A stretch of DNA of 64,000 nucleotides from Chryseobacterium sp. FP211-J200. Lineage in GTDB: Bacteria; Bacteroidota; Bacteroidia; Flavobacteriales; Weeksellaceae. Below are positions 1 to 8,228 of this stretch, one piece after another; position 1 is the stretch's first letter; each line of letters starts with the position of its first letter. The notes under the pieces are model-generated. The model was not told the origin of the DNA, did not search any database, and saw only the letters and a program-made list of their open reading frames with translations. The stretch lies in NCBI RefSeq assembly GCF_001643375.1, contig NZ_LSHB01000035.1:1-64000 (forward strand). Reading direction: 5' to 3'. The position numbers were made by a program, and so were the translations under genes.

Positions 1-206
1 TTCCCTACATCACGGTTCTCCATACGCTTCACTATTCGAACAAACGGCTGCAAGGCGGATAAAACGAGCGATTGTTATCTTTTTGTAAATCTTTATGCAA
101 TACATGCTTCATATAAATAAAATTAATTACTTTAGCGCCCCCGTTGTCTATTAATTAAAAATAATGGACTATTTCGGAATTAGAGATAATCAATAACCCA
201 TTATTA

Positions 207-752
207 ATGATGACTAAAGGTCAAATCGTCGAAATACCAGCAAGCTCTGCAATCTATGCAGCAGATGAGGTTGTTTTCTCTAATAAGAGAGATGAGCTGA
301 CCCGAAAGGTGTCGAAGAGGAATTACGGTCTCTTTGATGGTTTTTTGGTAGGCGAACATCAGGGTGTGCAGGATTTCAAATTGGGTCAGCGCAAAGGGAT
401 CAATGTAGGCGGGAAGAAAGAACCATTGTACGTCATTGGGGTCAACGAGACAACCAACCAACTCTTTGTAGGCGCAGGCGAGAAGCATCCAGGTCTTTGG
501 GCAGATGTCCTTTCTTTTGCCGGAAACTTGATCCAGTTTCAGGATTTGAACATCAATAATGAAGAATTGGAACAAGGCATCGAGGTCAGCCTCCATTCAG
601 CGGTGATGGACATTGATGTCATCGCCACGCTTTATCTCTTTGATGGTATTCTCTATCTGGAATTTGAGGCACCTGTTTTGGTCGCTATCCAAGACCATCC
701 ATTGGAGATCTATTTCAATAAACATTCTACAGCAACTATTACAATTAATTAA
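207..752 (+). CDS. Stand-alone MnmA C-terminal domain-like protein (no catalytic PP-loop domain)
   Basis: The 181-aa product matches only the last part of tRNA 2-thiouridylase MnmA. Residues about 40-95 carry the linker and beta-barrel signature (GEHQGVQDFKLGQRKG, then PLYVIGVNETTNQLFVG), and the rest resembles the C-terminal barrel. The N-terminal ATP-pyrophosphatase domain with the SGGVDS loop and the catalytic cysteines are absent, and a full MnmA is about twice as long. It therefore cannot thiolate tRNA alone. Two adjacent ATG codons start it (207 and 210). It stops 10 bases before the secreted endonuclease I gene, so the two are probably co-transcribed. It is either a decayed relic or a flavobacterial stand-alone domain with another role. 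I see no MnmA N-terminal sequence in the 206 bases upstream, which hold no gene. The family link is fairly sure; the function is unknown. Confidence 0.65.
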   Translation: MMTKGQIVEIPASSAIYAADEVVFSNKRDELTRKVSKRNYGLFDGFLVGEHQGVQDFKLGQRKGINVGGKKEPLYVIGVNETTNQLFVGAGEKHPGLWADVLSFAGNLIQFQDLNINNEELEQGIEVSLHSAVMDIDVIATLYLFDGILYLEFEAPVLVAIQDHPLEIYFNKHSTATITIN

Positions 753-762
753 ATCATATCGC

Positions 763-2517
763 ATGAAATTAAAATTTTCTTTTTTTGCAAGTATCATTTC
801 CTTCGTCGCTTTTTCACAATCAGCGCCTTCGTATTATTCTGGTGTCAACTTCAATAAGACGAAGAACGAATTGAAAAATGACCTTGCTACACTTATCACG
901 ACCACTCAGACGCAAACGATCTCTTATTCTACGGGATTGGCCTCACTTTTCAAAACGAGTGATGCAGATCCTCAAAATCCATCCAACCTCTTGTTGATGT
1001 ATGGCTCTCAAAGTTCCGGAACACACCAGAGAAGTAGACCTTACACGGGGCAATGGAACCGTGAGCACGTCTATGCCAAATCCAAAGGGACACCTAACTT
1101 GGGAACTTCTGGTCCAGGAGCAGATGGTCACCACCTTCGTCCGACAGACAACACATTGAACAGCACCAGAGGAAGTCTTCTTTTTGATGACGGAACCGGA
1201 GCAACTGCTTACAAAACAAGCCGTGGCGGATGGTACCCAGGTGATGAATGGAAAGGCGATGTTGCTAGGATCTTGATGTACATGTACGTGAGATACAATA
1301 CGAGATGTCTTCCATTGAATATCACGATGAATCCATCAACTTATTCTTCGGACTTCCCAGATATCCTTCTGAAATGGAATGTGGAAGATCCCGTTTCTGA
1401 TTTCGAAAGACAAAGAAACAATGTGGTTGCAGGCATCCAAAAGAACAGAAACCCTTTCATTGACAATGCTTATTTGGCAACAGTGATATGGGGTGGACCA
1501 GCGGCTCAGAATACTTGGCCAGATACCTTCAACGGTGGAACAACTACCGATACAGAAGCGCCTTCTACGCCACTTGACCTTAGCGTTTCAGGAAAAACTA
1601 CTTCAAGTATTTCTTTAGCTTGGACGGCTTCTACAGACAATATCGCGGTAAGCGGTTATGATATCTATGTGAACGACGTTTTCAAAACCAACGTTAGTAC
1701 AAATAGCGGAACAGTTTCCGGATTGAATGCAGCAACAACGTATTCTTTCTATGTGACCGCAAGAGATGCAGCTGGAAACAAGTCTGCAAATAGCGTAACA
1801 GTACAAGGGACGACAGACAATGGCGATACACCAGGAACAGGAACAACTTGTGGGACCGAGGATTTCGAAAGCTTACCAGCTGCCAATTCTTCTTACGCAG
1901 AGAGAGAATGGTCCAATCAAGGGATTGTTTGGACAGCTACAAAAGCAAGAACAGACAAGCAGATCTACATCGATGGGGACAACAACAAAGCGATCTGTAT
2001 CAGACAAGGTTCTTTGAGATCTTCTACGATCTCAGGTGGAATCGGATCATTGACTGTGAAAACTTATTTGCCTTTCGCGGACTCAAACGGAAATTATACC
2101 CTAAAAGTGAACGGCGAAGTGAAAGGTCAGATCCCTTACTCCAAAACAGCAGGTACTTTCACAGTGAGCAACATCAACGTGGAAGGAAATGTCGTGATCG
2201 AATTGGTGGATGAGACCAGCAACAACCGTGTTTCTTTTGATAACCTGTCTTGGACTTGTTACTCAAGATTGGCAACGAATGATATCGATGCTAAAAACCA
2301 GAAGCTTTCCATCTATCCAAACCCTGTGAAGAACCACGAATTCTACATCAGCGGAATCGCTAAGAACGAATCTGTGAAGATCTATAGCGCAAATGGACAA
2401 TTGGTACAAACCATTGATAAAGTAGAGGACAAAGGTAAAGTGAGCATCCACAAATTGCCAAAAGGTGTTTATGTGGTGAAAACCAAAAACCAATCCTCTA
2501 AGATCATTGTTGAGTAA
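763..2517 (+). CDS. Secreted endonuclease I with fibronectin III domain and T9SS sorting domain
   Basis: The 584-aa protein has a signal peptide (about residues 1-19, ending FSQS) and an endonuclease I (NucM/EndA-type) domain. The metal and catalytic motifs are visible: WNREHVYAKS at 98-107 and DGHHLRPTDNTLNSTRG at 121-137. A fibronectin type III domain follows after a Thr-rich linker (about 270-365), then a beta-sandwich with a Cys-Gly-Thr-Glu start, and a C-terminal type A sorting domain (IYPNPVKN, ending KIIVE). It should be exported by Sec, then T9SS, and degrade extracellular DNA or RNA for nutrients or biofilm turnover. The start at 763 is chosen because the signal peptide begins there; the longer in-frame extension to 613 runs through the mnmA-like gene. 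A paralogue with the same architecture lies at 40,811. A terminator follows. Confidence 0.9.
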   Translation: MKLKFSFFASIISFVAFSQSAPSYYSGVNFNKTKNELKNDLATLITTTQTQTISYSTGLASLFKTSDADPQNPSNLLLMYGSQSSGTHQRSRPYTGQWNREHVYAKSKGTPNLGTSGPGADGHHLRPTDNTLNSTRGSLLFDDGTGATAYKTSRGGWYPGDEWKGDVARILMYMYVRYNTRCLPLNITMNPSTYSSDFPDILLKWNVEDPVSDFERQRNNVVAGIQKNRNPFIDNAYLATVIWGGPAAQNTWPDTFNGGTTTDTEAPSTPLDLSVSGKTTSSISLAWTASTDNIAVSGYDIYVNDVFKTNVSTNSGTVSGLNAATTYSFYVTARDAAGNKSANSVTVQGTTDNGDTPGTGTTCGTEDFESLPAANSSYAEREWSNQGIVWTATKARTDKQIYIDGDNNKAICIRQGSLRSSTISGGIGSLTVKTYLPFADSNGNYTLKVNGEVKGQIPYSKTAGTFTVSNINVEGNVVIELVDETSNNRVSFDNLSWTCYSRLATNDIDAKNQKLSIYPNPVKNHEFYISGIAKNESVKIYSANGQLVQTIDKVEDKGKVSIHKLPKGVYVVKTKNQSSKIIVE

Positions 2518-2543
2518 TCATTAAAGACGATCATCTATCATAT

Positions 2544-2576
2544 AACCCCGGAAGTTCATGCTTCTGGGGTTTTTGT
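2544..2576 (+). terminator. Rho-independent terminator after endonuclease I
   Basis: A stem of AACCCC-GAAG pairing with CTTC-GGGGTT closes a short loop and is followed by a T-rich run. It starts 26 bases after the stop codon of the secreted nuclease. Confidence 0.75.
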
Positions 2577-2591
2577 TTGTTAAGATTTTCA

Positions 2592-2676
2592 GGGCAGCTT
2601 TATCCGCCCTCCATTCCCGCTTTTTTTGCCTAAGCATTACCAGCTGCAAAAAAGAGCTCCACTCAGGTCGGGCTGC
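2592..2676. repeat. Dispersed palindromic repeat, family A (copy 1)
   Basis: The element starts GGGCAGCTT and ends GTCGGGCTGC, with internal arms CTTTTTTTGC and GCAAAAAAG that can pair. A second copy with the same ends lies just after purH (10,592-10,695). Both sit directly behind a gene, as expected for a REP-like or MITE-like sequence. The two copies differ in the middle. Confidence 0.65.
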
Positions 2677-2742
2677 GGGTCTTGGTTTCAAAACACAGGT
2701 TCGGTGTGAGATCAATGTTGATTCCTTCTATCGAAAATTCAA

Positions 2743-2891
2743 AAGGAATTTTATTTTCAGTTAAGCTTCGAGAGCCTCAGCCTGATAGGGTAAGTTTGAG
2801 TGTTAGAGAGTTGGAGGGTTGGTTGCTTTTCCAGAGAAGCCAAAGGGTTCAATATCACTAGCCGTAGGTGAAACCTATGGAACGAGGATTT
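2743..2891. repeat. Long direct repeat, family B (copy 1)
   Basis: About 149 bases, from AAGGAATTTTATTTTCAG through CTTCGAGAGCCTCAGCCTGA to GGAACGAGGATTT, recur with small differences at 2,934-3,090. It contains no credible gene. A short inverted fragment of the same family is found near 29,030. Confidence 0.8.
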
Positions 2892-2933
2892 GGTTTTGAA
2901 TTGTGTTGGAGCCACAGATGAAACCTATGGAGC

Positions 2934-3090
2934 AAGGAATTTTATTTTCAGTTAGGCTTCGAGAGCCTCAGCCTGATAGGGTGGGTTTAAGTGTTTTAGA
3001 GTTAAAGAGTTTGAGGTTGGTTGCTTTTCCAGAGAAGCCAAAGGGTTCAATATCACTAGCCGTAGGTGAAACCTATGGAACGAGGATTTT
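2934..3090. repeat. Long direct repeat, family B (copy 2)
   Basis: Second copy of the repeat at 2,743-2,891, about 157 bases long. The divergence is concentrated in the segment after the GATAGGGT motif. The 43 bases between the copies repeat the phrase ATGAAACCTATGGA, so the array may have arisen by slippage or duplication. Confidence 0.8.
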
Positions 3091-3158
3091 TGTGTCTAAT
3101 TTGTTTTTGACTCTAGCTCAAACCATGGTAATACAATGGTAATGTTTCCAACAAAAAA

Positions 3159-3185
3159 AGCCTGAGAATCTCTCAGGCTTTTTAG
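3159..3185 (-). terminator. Rho-independent terminator of the beta-glucosidase gene
   Basis: A perfect 10-bp stem AAGCCTGAGA / TCTCAGGCTT with a 3-base loop is flanked by A7 on one side and T5 on the other. It could end transcription from either strand; on the minus strand it lies 22 bases past the GH3 stop codon. Confidence 0.85.
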
Positions 3186-3206
3186 TTTTATTCATTTAAG
3201 AATCGT

Positions 3207-5468
3207 TTATTTCAAAGTAAACTTCACTTTAGTTTTGATGTTATCGGAAGAATTCCCGATCAAAGCTTCGAAGTCTCCAGGCTCAGCTACCCAAGCATGT
3301 TTATCGGCATCGAAGAAACTTAAAGCTGCTTTATCAACAGTGATGCTTACTTCTTTCTCCTCGCCAGGATTTAGGAATACTTTTTCGAAGCCTTTCAGTT
3401 CCTTGGTTGGTCTTGGAAGAGAAGATTTCAGATCGGAGATATATAGCTGAGCAACCTCGGCACCGGCTTTCTTACCTGTATTTTTCACAGTAAAAGTGAA
3501 AGTGATTTTATCATCCTGACCGATCGTTGTTTTATCAGCCTTAGCTTTTCCAATCTCAAAAGTCGTATAACTCAAACCGTGACCAAAACTGAAAAGTGGT
3601 TTGATCTTCTTGGTGTCATGCCAACGGTAACCTACGAAGATCCCTTCATTGTAAGTGATGTTAATCGGGTTTTTCTGGTCTTTGCCTTTTCCAGCGGCCA
3701 ATTCTTCTTTGTTTCCAGGATATTCTCCTAGTTGGTGCGCCGAGTTGTCTTCCAATTTCACAGGGAATGTGAAAGGTAATTTCCCGGAAGGATTCGCATC
3801 ACCAGCCAAAACTGATGCTAATGAATTTCCTGCTTCAGAACCCAAATACCAAGACTCTACAATCGCTGGCACATCTTTGATCCAAGGCATTGCCACAGCG
3901 TTTCCGGAAACTAAAACAACGGCTAGATTTTTATTCGCTTTAGCCAAAGCCGCGATCACATTATCTTGATTGTAAGGCAATCCGTAGCTTGTTCTGTCGA
4001 CGCCTTCTGCATCTTGGTGATCCGCTTTGTTCAGTCCACCAACAAAGATCACGAAGTCGGATCTCTTGGCCAATTCTACTGCTTCATTCAGAATGACATC
4101 AGCAGAACGGTCGTCTTTCAGGTCCTGTCCGGATTTCACGCCGTTGTATTCGCCGCCTGGGTCACCTACATAACCTCTTGCATAAGATACTTCCGCTTCT
4201 TTCCCGAATCTGGATTTAATACCTTCCAATGGTAAAGTTTCGTATTTCGCTTTCAGGGAAGAGGATCCACCACCAACGGTCATCATCTTGATGGCATTTT
4301 CACCGATCACTGCAATGGTCTTAACCTTTGTAAGGTTGATTGGAAGAACGTTGTTTTGATTTTTCAATAATACGATCCCTTCTTCACCCACTTGTTTTGC
4401 CACTGCTCTGTGGTCTTCAGACGCTACATTTCCGAACGGTTTGTTCTTGTTCATCGTGGTCTTATAGGCCAAGTTCAAAAGTCTGGTCACTTTGTCGTCC
4501 AGTTCTTTGGTTCCTACTTTTCCAGATTTGATCAGGTCAAGATAAGGTTGAGCTAAATAATAGTTGTCATAAGCATTCTTGGTCCCTGCAGAAAGACCAT
4601 TGGTCCAACTTCCAAATTCCAGGTCCAAGCCGTTTTTGATAGCCTGCTCGGTATTGTTTACGGCGCCCCAATCGGAGACTACAACACCTTTATAGTTCCA
4701 TTCGCCTTTCAAGATGTCATTCAAAAGATATTGATTTTGACTGGCATATTGTCCTTTGTACATGTCATACGCACCCATAATGGTCCAAGAATCTCCTTCT
4801 GTTACAGCTGCTTTAAAAGGTGGAAGATACAGCTCATACAAAGCTCTGTCGTCCACTTTCACATTGCTTGTGTGGCGGAACATCTCCTGATTGTTCAATG
4901 CGTAATGTTTTACCGAGGTCGCTACACCGTTGGATTGCACCCCTTGGATGTACGGCACCACCATTTTGGAAGTTAAGAAAGGATCTTCTCCCATGTATTC
5001 GAAGTTTCTTCCGTTAAGTGGCGTTCTATAGATATTAACACCAGGTCCTAGTAGGATATCCTTTTTTCTATATCTCGCTTCTTCGCCTAAAGCTTTTCCG
5101 TAGTTCCATGACATTTTCTTGTTCCAAGTTGCGGATAAGGCAGTAAGGGCAGGGTAGGCAACGATAGAGTCGTTGGTCCATCCGGCCTGGTCCCATTCGT
5201 CCCACTTCACTTCGGCACGTACGCCGTGAGGCCCATCTGTGGTCCAGAATTCTGGGATTCCCAATCTTGGGACACCTGCCGAACTGAACTTCGACTGCGC
5301 ATGGAGCATTCCCACTTTTTCCTCCAAGGTCATTCTGGAAAGGGCATCTTTCACCCTTTCTGCTACTGGTTTGGAATCATCAAGGTAGATCGGAGTTGTT
5401 TTGGTCTGGGCTGTGGAAGCCGCATATGTCAGTGTTAAAAGACTAAGAAAGACAATTTTCTTTAACAT
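3207..5468 (-). CDS. bglX: Periplasmic beta-glucosidase, glycoside hydrolase family 3
   Basis: The 753-aa product is the normal size for BglX-type GH3 enzymes. A signal peptide (about 1-20, ending STAQ) leads to the N-terminal TIM-barrel domain. The conserved TDGPHGVR segment is at 77-84, and the catalytic nucleophile is Asp266 in VVSDWGA. The alpha/beta sandwich domain follows (IAVIGENA, GGGSSSLK), and a fibronectin III-like domain closes the C-terminus (VKNTGKKAGAEVAQLYI). The enzyme should release glucose from the non-reducing ends of beta-glucosides in the periplasm. It stands alone, with its own promoter box at 5,492-5,499 and a terminator on its 3' side. The exact substrate (cellobiose, laminaribiose, other) cannot be read from the sequence. 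Confidence 0.92.
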   Translation of the reverse strand: MLKKIVFLSLLTLTYAASTAQTKTTPIYLDDSKPVAERVKDALSRMTLEEKVGMLHAQSKFSSAGVPRLGIPEFWTTDGPHGVRAEVKWDEWDQAGWTNDSIVAYPALTALSATWNKKMSWNYGKALGEEARYRKKDILLGPGVNIYRTPLNGRNFEYMGEDPFLTSKMVVPYIQGVQSNGVATSVKHYALNNQEMFRHTSNVKVDDRALYELYLPPFKAAVTEGDSWTIMGAYDMYKGQYASQNQYLLNDILKGEWNYKGVVVSDWGAVNNTEQAIKNGLDLEFGSWTNGLSAGTKNAYDNYYLAQPYLDLIKSGKVGTKELDDKVTRLLNLAYKTTMNKNKPFGNVASEDHRAVAKQVGEEGIVLLKNQNNVLPINLTKVKTIAVIGENAIKMMTVGGGSSSLKAKYETLPLEGIKSRFGKEAEVSYARGYVGDPGGEYNGVKSGQDLKDDRSADVILNEAVELAKRSDFVIFVGGLNKADHQDAEGVDRTSYGLPYNQDNVIAALAKANKNLAVVLVSGNAVAMPWIKDVPAIVESWYLGSEAGNSLASVLAGDANPSGKLPFTFPVKLEDNSAHQLGEYPGNKEELAAGKGKDQKNPINITYNEGIFVGYRWHDTKKIKPLFSFGHGLSYTTFEIGKAKADKTTIGQDDKITFTFTVKNTGKKAGAEVAQLYISDLKSSLPRPTKELKGFEKVFLNPGEEKEVSITVDKAALSFFDADKHAWVAEPGDFEALIGNSSDNIKTKVKFTLK

Positions 5469-5491
5469 AAAATTTATTTAGTGGTTGTTGA

Positions 5492-5499
5492 CAAATGTA
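5492..5499 (-). promoter_or_regulatory. Bacteroidetes-type -7 box (TACATTTG) for bglX
   Basis: The plus strand reads CAAATGTA, that is TACATTTG on the minus strand, a match to the TAnnTTTG consensus. It lies 23 bases upstream of the bglX start codon. Confidence 0.6.
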
Positions 5500-5626
5500 A
5501 TAAAATCTTTATTATCTCACTATGGGAAAATAGAGATTTTTGAATTAGATCAATAATCTGCATGTGATTCTGATTTCACAAAAGTATGATTTGTTCATAT
5601 TAAGTTCATTCATATTGTACGAAAAA

Positions 5627-5648
5627 AGACCTGAAATTACTCAGGTCT
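5627..5648 (-). terminator. Rho-independent terminator of the 127-aa gene
   Basis: An 8-bp stem AGACCTGA / TCAGGTCT with a 6-base loop is followed, on the minus strand, by six T. It lies 43 bases past the stop codon at 5,691. Confidence 0.75.
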
Positions 5649-5690
5649 CTCTATAAAATATATCGATTTGAAGTTTAAATGTGAATTGAA

Positions 5691-6074
5691 CTATTGGATG
5701 ATCCTAATACTATCTGGTTCATTGATATCCAATTTGTCAATCAGTTTTTGGGTGTTTTCCAGGTCTTTTAGTACTTTTTGATAAGATGATCGGGCGTAAT
5801 CTGCAAATGATGCCGTGGGATTCATATCGTCTACGCTTTTAAAGACATTGATCTCTGGATTTGTGACCATATCATCTTTGTAGTCGTTGAGACACTCGTT
5901 AATGGCTTTGCGTTTTCTTTTACAAACCACCTTGTTTCGCAGTTTCTGAAGCGAACTGATCAGGTAAGGGCTGTCATTGTAGGGATTGACAAAATCTGAA
6001 TTTCCAGATTCTTCTTGATAAACGTGATAGGTACTCTCGTTACTTGGCTTAATAAAATTTTTGTCGAAGATCAT
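5691..6074 (-). CDS. Hypothetical cytoplasmic protein, 127 aa
   Basis: I do not recognise a family. The protein has no signal peptide or membrane segment. A basic middle (VVCKRKRKAINECLNDYKDD, about 49-68) is followed by a predicted helical C-terminus rich in Lys, Leu and Asp (YQKVLKDLENTQKLIDKL). A strong terminator follows it. It stands alone between bglX and the divergent FMN reductase gene, so context gives no hint. The ORF is likely real, given its length in AT-rich DNA and the terminator. Confidence 0.55.
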   Translation of the reverse strand: MIFDKNFIKPSNESTYHVYQEESGNSDFVNPYNDSPYLISSLQKLRNKVVCKRKRKAINECLNDYKDDMVTNPEINVFKSVDDMNPTASFADYARSSYQKVLKDLENTQKLIDKLDINEPDSIRIIQ

Positions 6075-6251
6075 GGCTTTGCAGATTTAGAATTATCAAT
6101 CAATAATGAATTTGGTTTGAATTTTCATTATCAATTTTAAGACCAACTGTATTTTTCGTCAATAATATTGTGAAAATAGGATGTTGGAGATCATTGTGAA
6201 GATTGCTTTTAATTAATATCATAAATCAATTCATTTCAAGTTTAAAGTCAA

Positions 6252-6259
6252 TACATTTG
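6252..6259 (+). promoter_or_regulatory. -7 box (TACATTTG) for the FMN reductase gene
   Basis: An exact TAnnTTTG match sits 18 bases before the start codon at 6,278. Confidence 0.55.
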
Positions 6260-6277
6260 TGCCTTTAAAATTAAACA

Positions 6278-6814
6278 ATGAAAATATTAGCATTTGGTGG
6301 AAGCAATGCCAAAGATTCGATCAATAAAACATTAGCAGGCTATGCGGCCAATCAATTTGCTGGCGCAGAAGTAGAAGTTCTGGATTTGAACGATTACGAA
6401 ATGCCCATCTTCAGCACAGACAGACAAAATCAGGACGGAATCCCAGCTTTAGCTTTGACATTTGCTGAAAAAGTGGATGCAGCAGACCTGCTGATCATTT
6501 CTTTAGCTGAACACAACAGCACTTATACAGTAGCTTTTAAAAACGTCTTCGATTGGATATCAAGGATCAAAGACCGCAAGCATTTTGGAGAAAAACCAGT
6601 TTTCCTTTTAGCAACTGCGACTGGACCTGGTGGTGGAAAGAATGTGGTGGCAGCCTTCGAAGCTAGAGCACCTTTCAGTGGAGCAAGCGTCCTTCAAAGT
6701 TTCACTTTACCAAAATTCAAAGACAACTTCGATGCAGAAAAAGGCATTGTAAATGAGGAGAAAAAGGCAGAGTTCGAGGAAAAATTGACGGCTGTTAAAA
6801 ACTTTTTCGCTTAA
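6278..6814 (+). CDS. NAD(P)H-dependent FMN reductase-type flavoprotein
   Basis: The 178-aa protein has the flavodoxin-like fold of the NADPH-dependent FMN reductase family. The N-terminal strand and phosphate loop read MKILAFGGSNAKDSINKTLA. The AEHNSTYTVAFKNVFDWI segment around 88-105 is typical of the FMN/dimer region, and TGPGGGKNVV follows. It would transfer electrons from NAD(P)H through bound FMN to quinones, azo dyes, metals or another flavin in the cytoplasm; the physiological acceptor is not evident. It has its own promoter box and appears monocistronic, with a separate promoter for a tiny transcription unit starting 30 bases after its stop. Confidence 0.85.
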   Translation: MKILAFGGSNAKDSINKTLAGYAANQFAGAEVEVLDLNDYEMPIFSTDRQNQDGIPALALTFAEKVDAADLLIISLAEHNSTYTVAFKNVFDWISRIKDRKHFGEKPVFLLATATGPGGGKNVVAAFEARAPFSGASVLQSFTLPKFKDNFDAEKGIVNEEKKAEFEEKLTAVKNFFA

Positions 6815-6842
6815 CATTTTGGAAAATCATATTAAGAATGCG

Positions 6843-6850
6843 TAACTTTG
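6843..6850 (+). promoter_or_regulatory. -7 box (TAACTTTG) of a very short transcription unit
   Basis: An exact TAnnTTTG match lies 16 bases before the ATG of the 27-aa ORF. A TTG that could be the -33 element lies about 22 bases upstream of it. Confidence 0.55.
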
Positions 6851-6866
6851 CCATCAAATAAGGACA

Positions 6867-6950
6867 ATGAAAATTCAACAAGTTCATTTCGAGAAATATC
6901 CTAATTCTTGCCAAGAGAATTACAAAAACACCTCTGAACTTGTGGACTAA
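6867..6950 (+). CDS. Possible 27-aa small protein or leader peptide
   Basis: The ATG at 6,867, preceded by AAGGAC, opens a 27-codon frame (starts MKIQQVHFEKYPNSC, ends TSELVD) that closes with TAA at 6,948. A promoter box lies just upstream and an intrinsic terminator 7 bases downstream, so a transcript of about 130 nt is predicted. It could be a small protein, an attenuator leader for purM (276 bases downstream), or the coding-like part of a small RNA. There is no run of one amino acid as in classic biosynthetic leader peptides. I do not recognise the peptide. Confidence 0.4.
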   Translation: MKIQQVHFEKYPNSCQENYKNTSELVD

Positions 6951-6957
6951 AATAGCG

Positions 6958-6988
6958 GCCGACGATCTAAAAGATTGTCGGCTTTTTT
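6958..6988 (+). terminator. Intrinsic terminator behind the 27-aa ORF
   Basis: An 11-bp stem GCCGACGATCT / AGATTGTCGGC (one G-T pair) with an AAA loop is followed by TTTTTT. It is a strong terminator within the purM upstream region. Confidence 0.85.
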
Positions 6989-7094
6989 GTTTTGCAATTT
7001 TGAAAAAGTAAGTTTGAAATAAATCTAGTAAATTCTGATATTCTTTCAGGCCTCAAAACCTGAAAGAGTTGATGAAGAAGGAAAAAAAGTCAAA

Positions 7095-7213
7095 CAAGCC
7101 ACAGCGTGGCGACCGATTTATCAGCATTGGATTTCAATCCAATGAATTAAAAAAAATAATACAAGCCACATCGTGGCGACCGATTTATTAACGTTGGGTT
7201 TCAACCCAATGAA
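7095..7213. repeat. Tandem repeat of two 52-base units upstream of purM
   Basis: Two units start CAAGCCAC and share GTGGCGACCGATTTAT. They end in a small palindrome around TTTCAA (TTGGATTTCAATCCAA in the first, TTGGGTTTCAACCCAA in the second). The spacing start to start is 67 bases. The paired changes in the palindrome keep the stem intact, which points to selection on RNA or DNA structure. The second unit ends 12 bases before purM. Confidence 0.8.
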
Positions 7214-7225
7214 AAAAAATAAAAA

Positions 7226-8218
7226 ATGAGCAATACCTATAAATCCGCCGGAGTCGATAAAGAAGAAGGCTACAAAACCGTAGATAAGATCAAATCTGCC
7301 GTTGCCGAAACCCATAACAAAAATGTTCTAAACAATCTTGGAAGCTTTGGTGCTTTCTACGAGATCGCTGGTTATAAAAACCCGGTGTTGGTTTCCGGAA
7401 CCGATGGTGTTGGGACAAAGCTGAAGATCGCTTTGGACACCAAACAATATGCCTCTATCGGCATCGACTGTTTCGCAATGTGTGCGAACGATATTCTTTG
7501 TCACGGTGCAAAACCATTGTTTTTCCTGGATTATCTAGCTTGTGGAAAACTCGATTCTGAGATTGCAGCAGAGATTGTTCTCGGAATGGTAAAAGCTTGT
7601 AAAGACAACAATTGTGCATTGATCGGTGGTGAAACTGCGGAAATGCCAGGAATGTACCAGCCAGGCGATTACGACGTTGCAGGATTCTGTGTCGGAATTG
7701 TAGAAAAAGACCAAATCATTGATGGTTCCAAAATCAGAACAGGAAACAAAATCATTGTGATTCCAAGTTCAGGATTTCATTCCAATGGATTTTCATTGGT
7801 GAGAAAAATATTCCCGGATTTCGAAGAGCAATTTGAAGGAAAACCTTTGTATGAGACGCTTTTGGTCCCTACGAGATTGTACTATCAAGATATTCACAAA
7901 GTATTGGAAGAGGTGCCTGTTTGTGGTATCGCGCACATCACTGGTGGCGGATTGTACGAGAATGTTCCAAGGATCATCCCTGAAGGTCTTTGCGCAACAA
8001 TCGATGCATCGAATATCAAAGTGCCATCTGTGATGTTGGAACTTGAAAAACGAGGCAATATTGCAAGAGAAGAGATGTTTGGAACTTTCAATATGGGCGT
8101 TGGAATGGTTCTCGTGACCGACGAAAATCACGTTGATAAAATCCTCGACCTTTTGGAAGACGCTTATGTAGTGGGAGAAATTACGGAAGGAAGCGAGAAA
8201 ATCAATCTAATTGTATAA
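7226..8218 (+). CDS. purM: Phosphoribosylformylglycinamidine cyclo-ligase (AIR synthetase)
   Basis: The 330-aa protein is standard PurM length. It shows the family landmarks YKSAGVDKEEG at the N-terminus, SGTDGVGTKLK (about 60-70), GGETAEMPGMY (about 133-143) and HITGGGLYENVPR near 240. It uses ATP to close formylglycinamidine ribonucleotide to aminoimidazole ribonucleotide, step five of de novo purine synthesis, in the cytoplasm as a homodimer. purN and purH follow on the same strand with gaps of 75 and 208 bases, giving a purine cluster. The upstream tandem repeat and the terminator at 6,958 may influence its expression, but no known purine riboswitch is apparent. Confidence 0.97.
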   Translation: MSNTYKSAGVDKEEGYKTVDKIKSAVAETHNKNVLNNLGSFGAFYEIAGYKNPVLVSGTDGVGTKLKIALDTKQYASIGIDCFAMCANDILCHGAKPLFFLDYLACGKLDSEIAAEIVLGMVKACKDNNCALIGGETAEMPGMYQPGDYDVAGFCVGIVEKDQIIDGSKIRTGNKIIVIPSSGFHSNGFSLVRKIFPDFEEQFEGKPLYETLLVPTRLYYQDIHKVLEEVPVCGIAHITGGGLYENVPRIIPEGLCATIDASNIKVPSVMLELEKRGNIAREEMFGTFNMGVGMVLVTDENHVDKILDLLEDAYVVGEITEGSEKINLIV

Positions 8219-8228
8219 ATGTATTCAC

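Noticed and set aside
613-762. N-terminal extension of the first endonuclease I frame
   Set aside because: It overlaps the MnmA-like gene and would place 50 residues in front of a clear signal peptide starting at 763.
2903-3142. 79-aa frame within the repeat B region
   Set aside because: It merely reads through a repeated non-coding unit; the sequence has no protein-like pattern and no ribosome site.
7095-7213. Possible minimal CRISPR array
   Set aside because: Only two units with an AT-rich linker, no spacer-like unique sequence, and no cas gene in the window.
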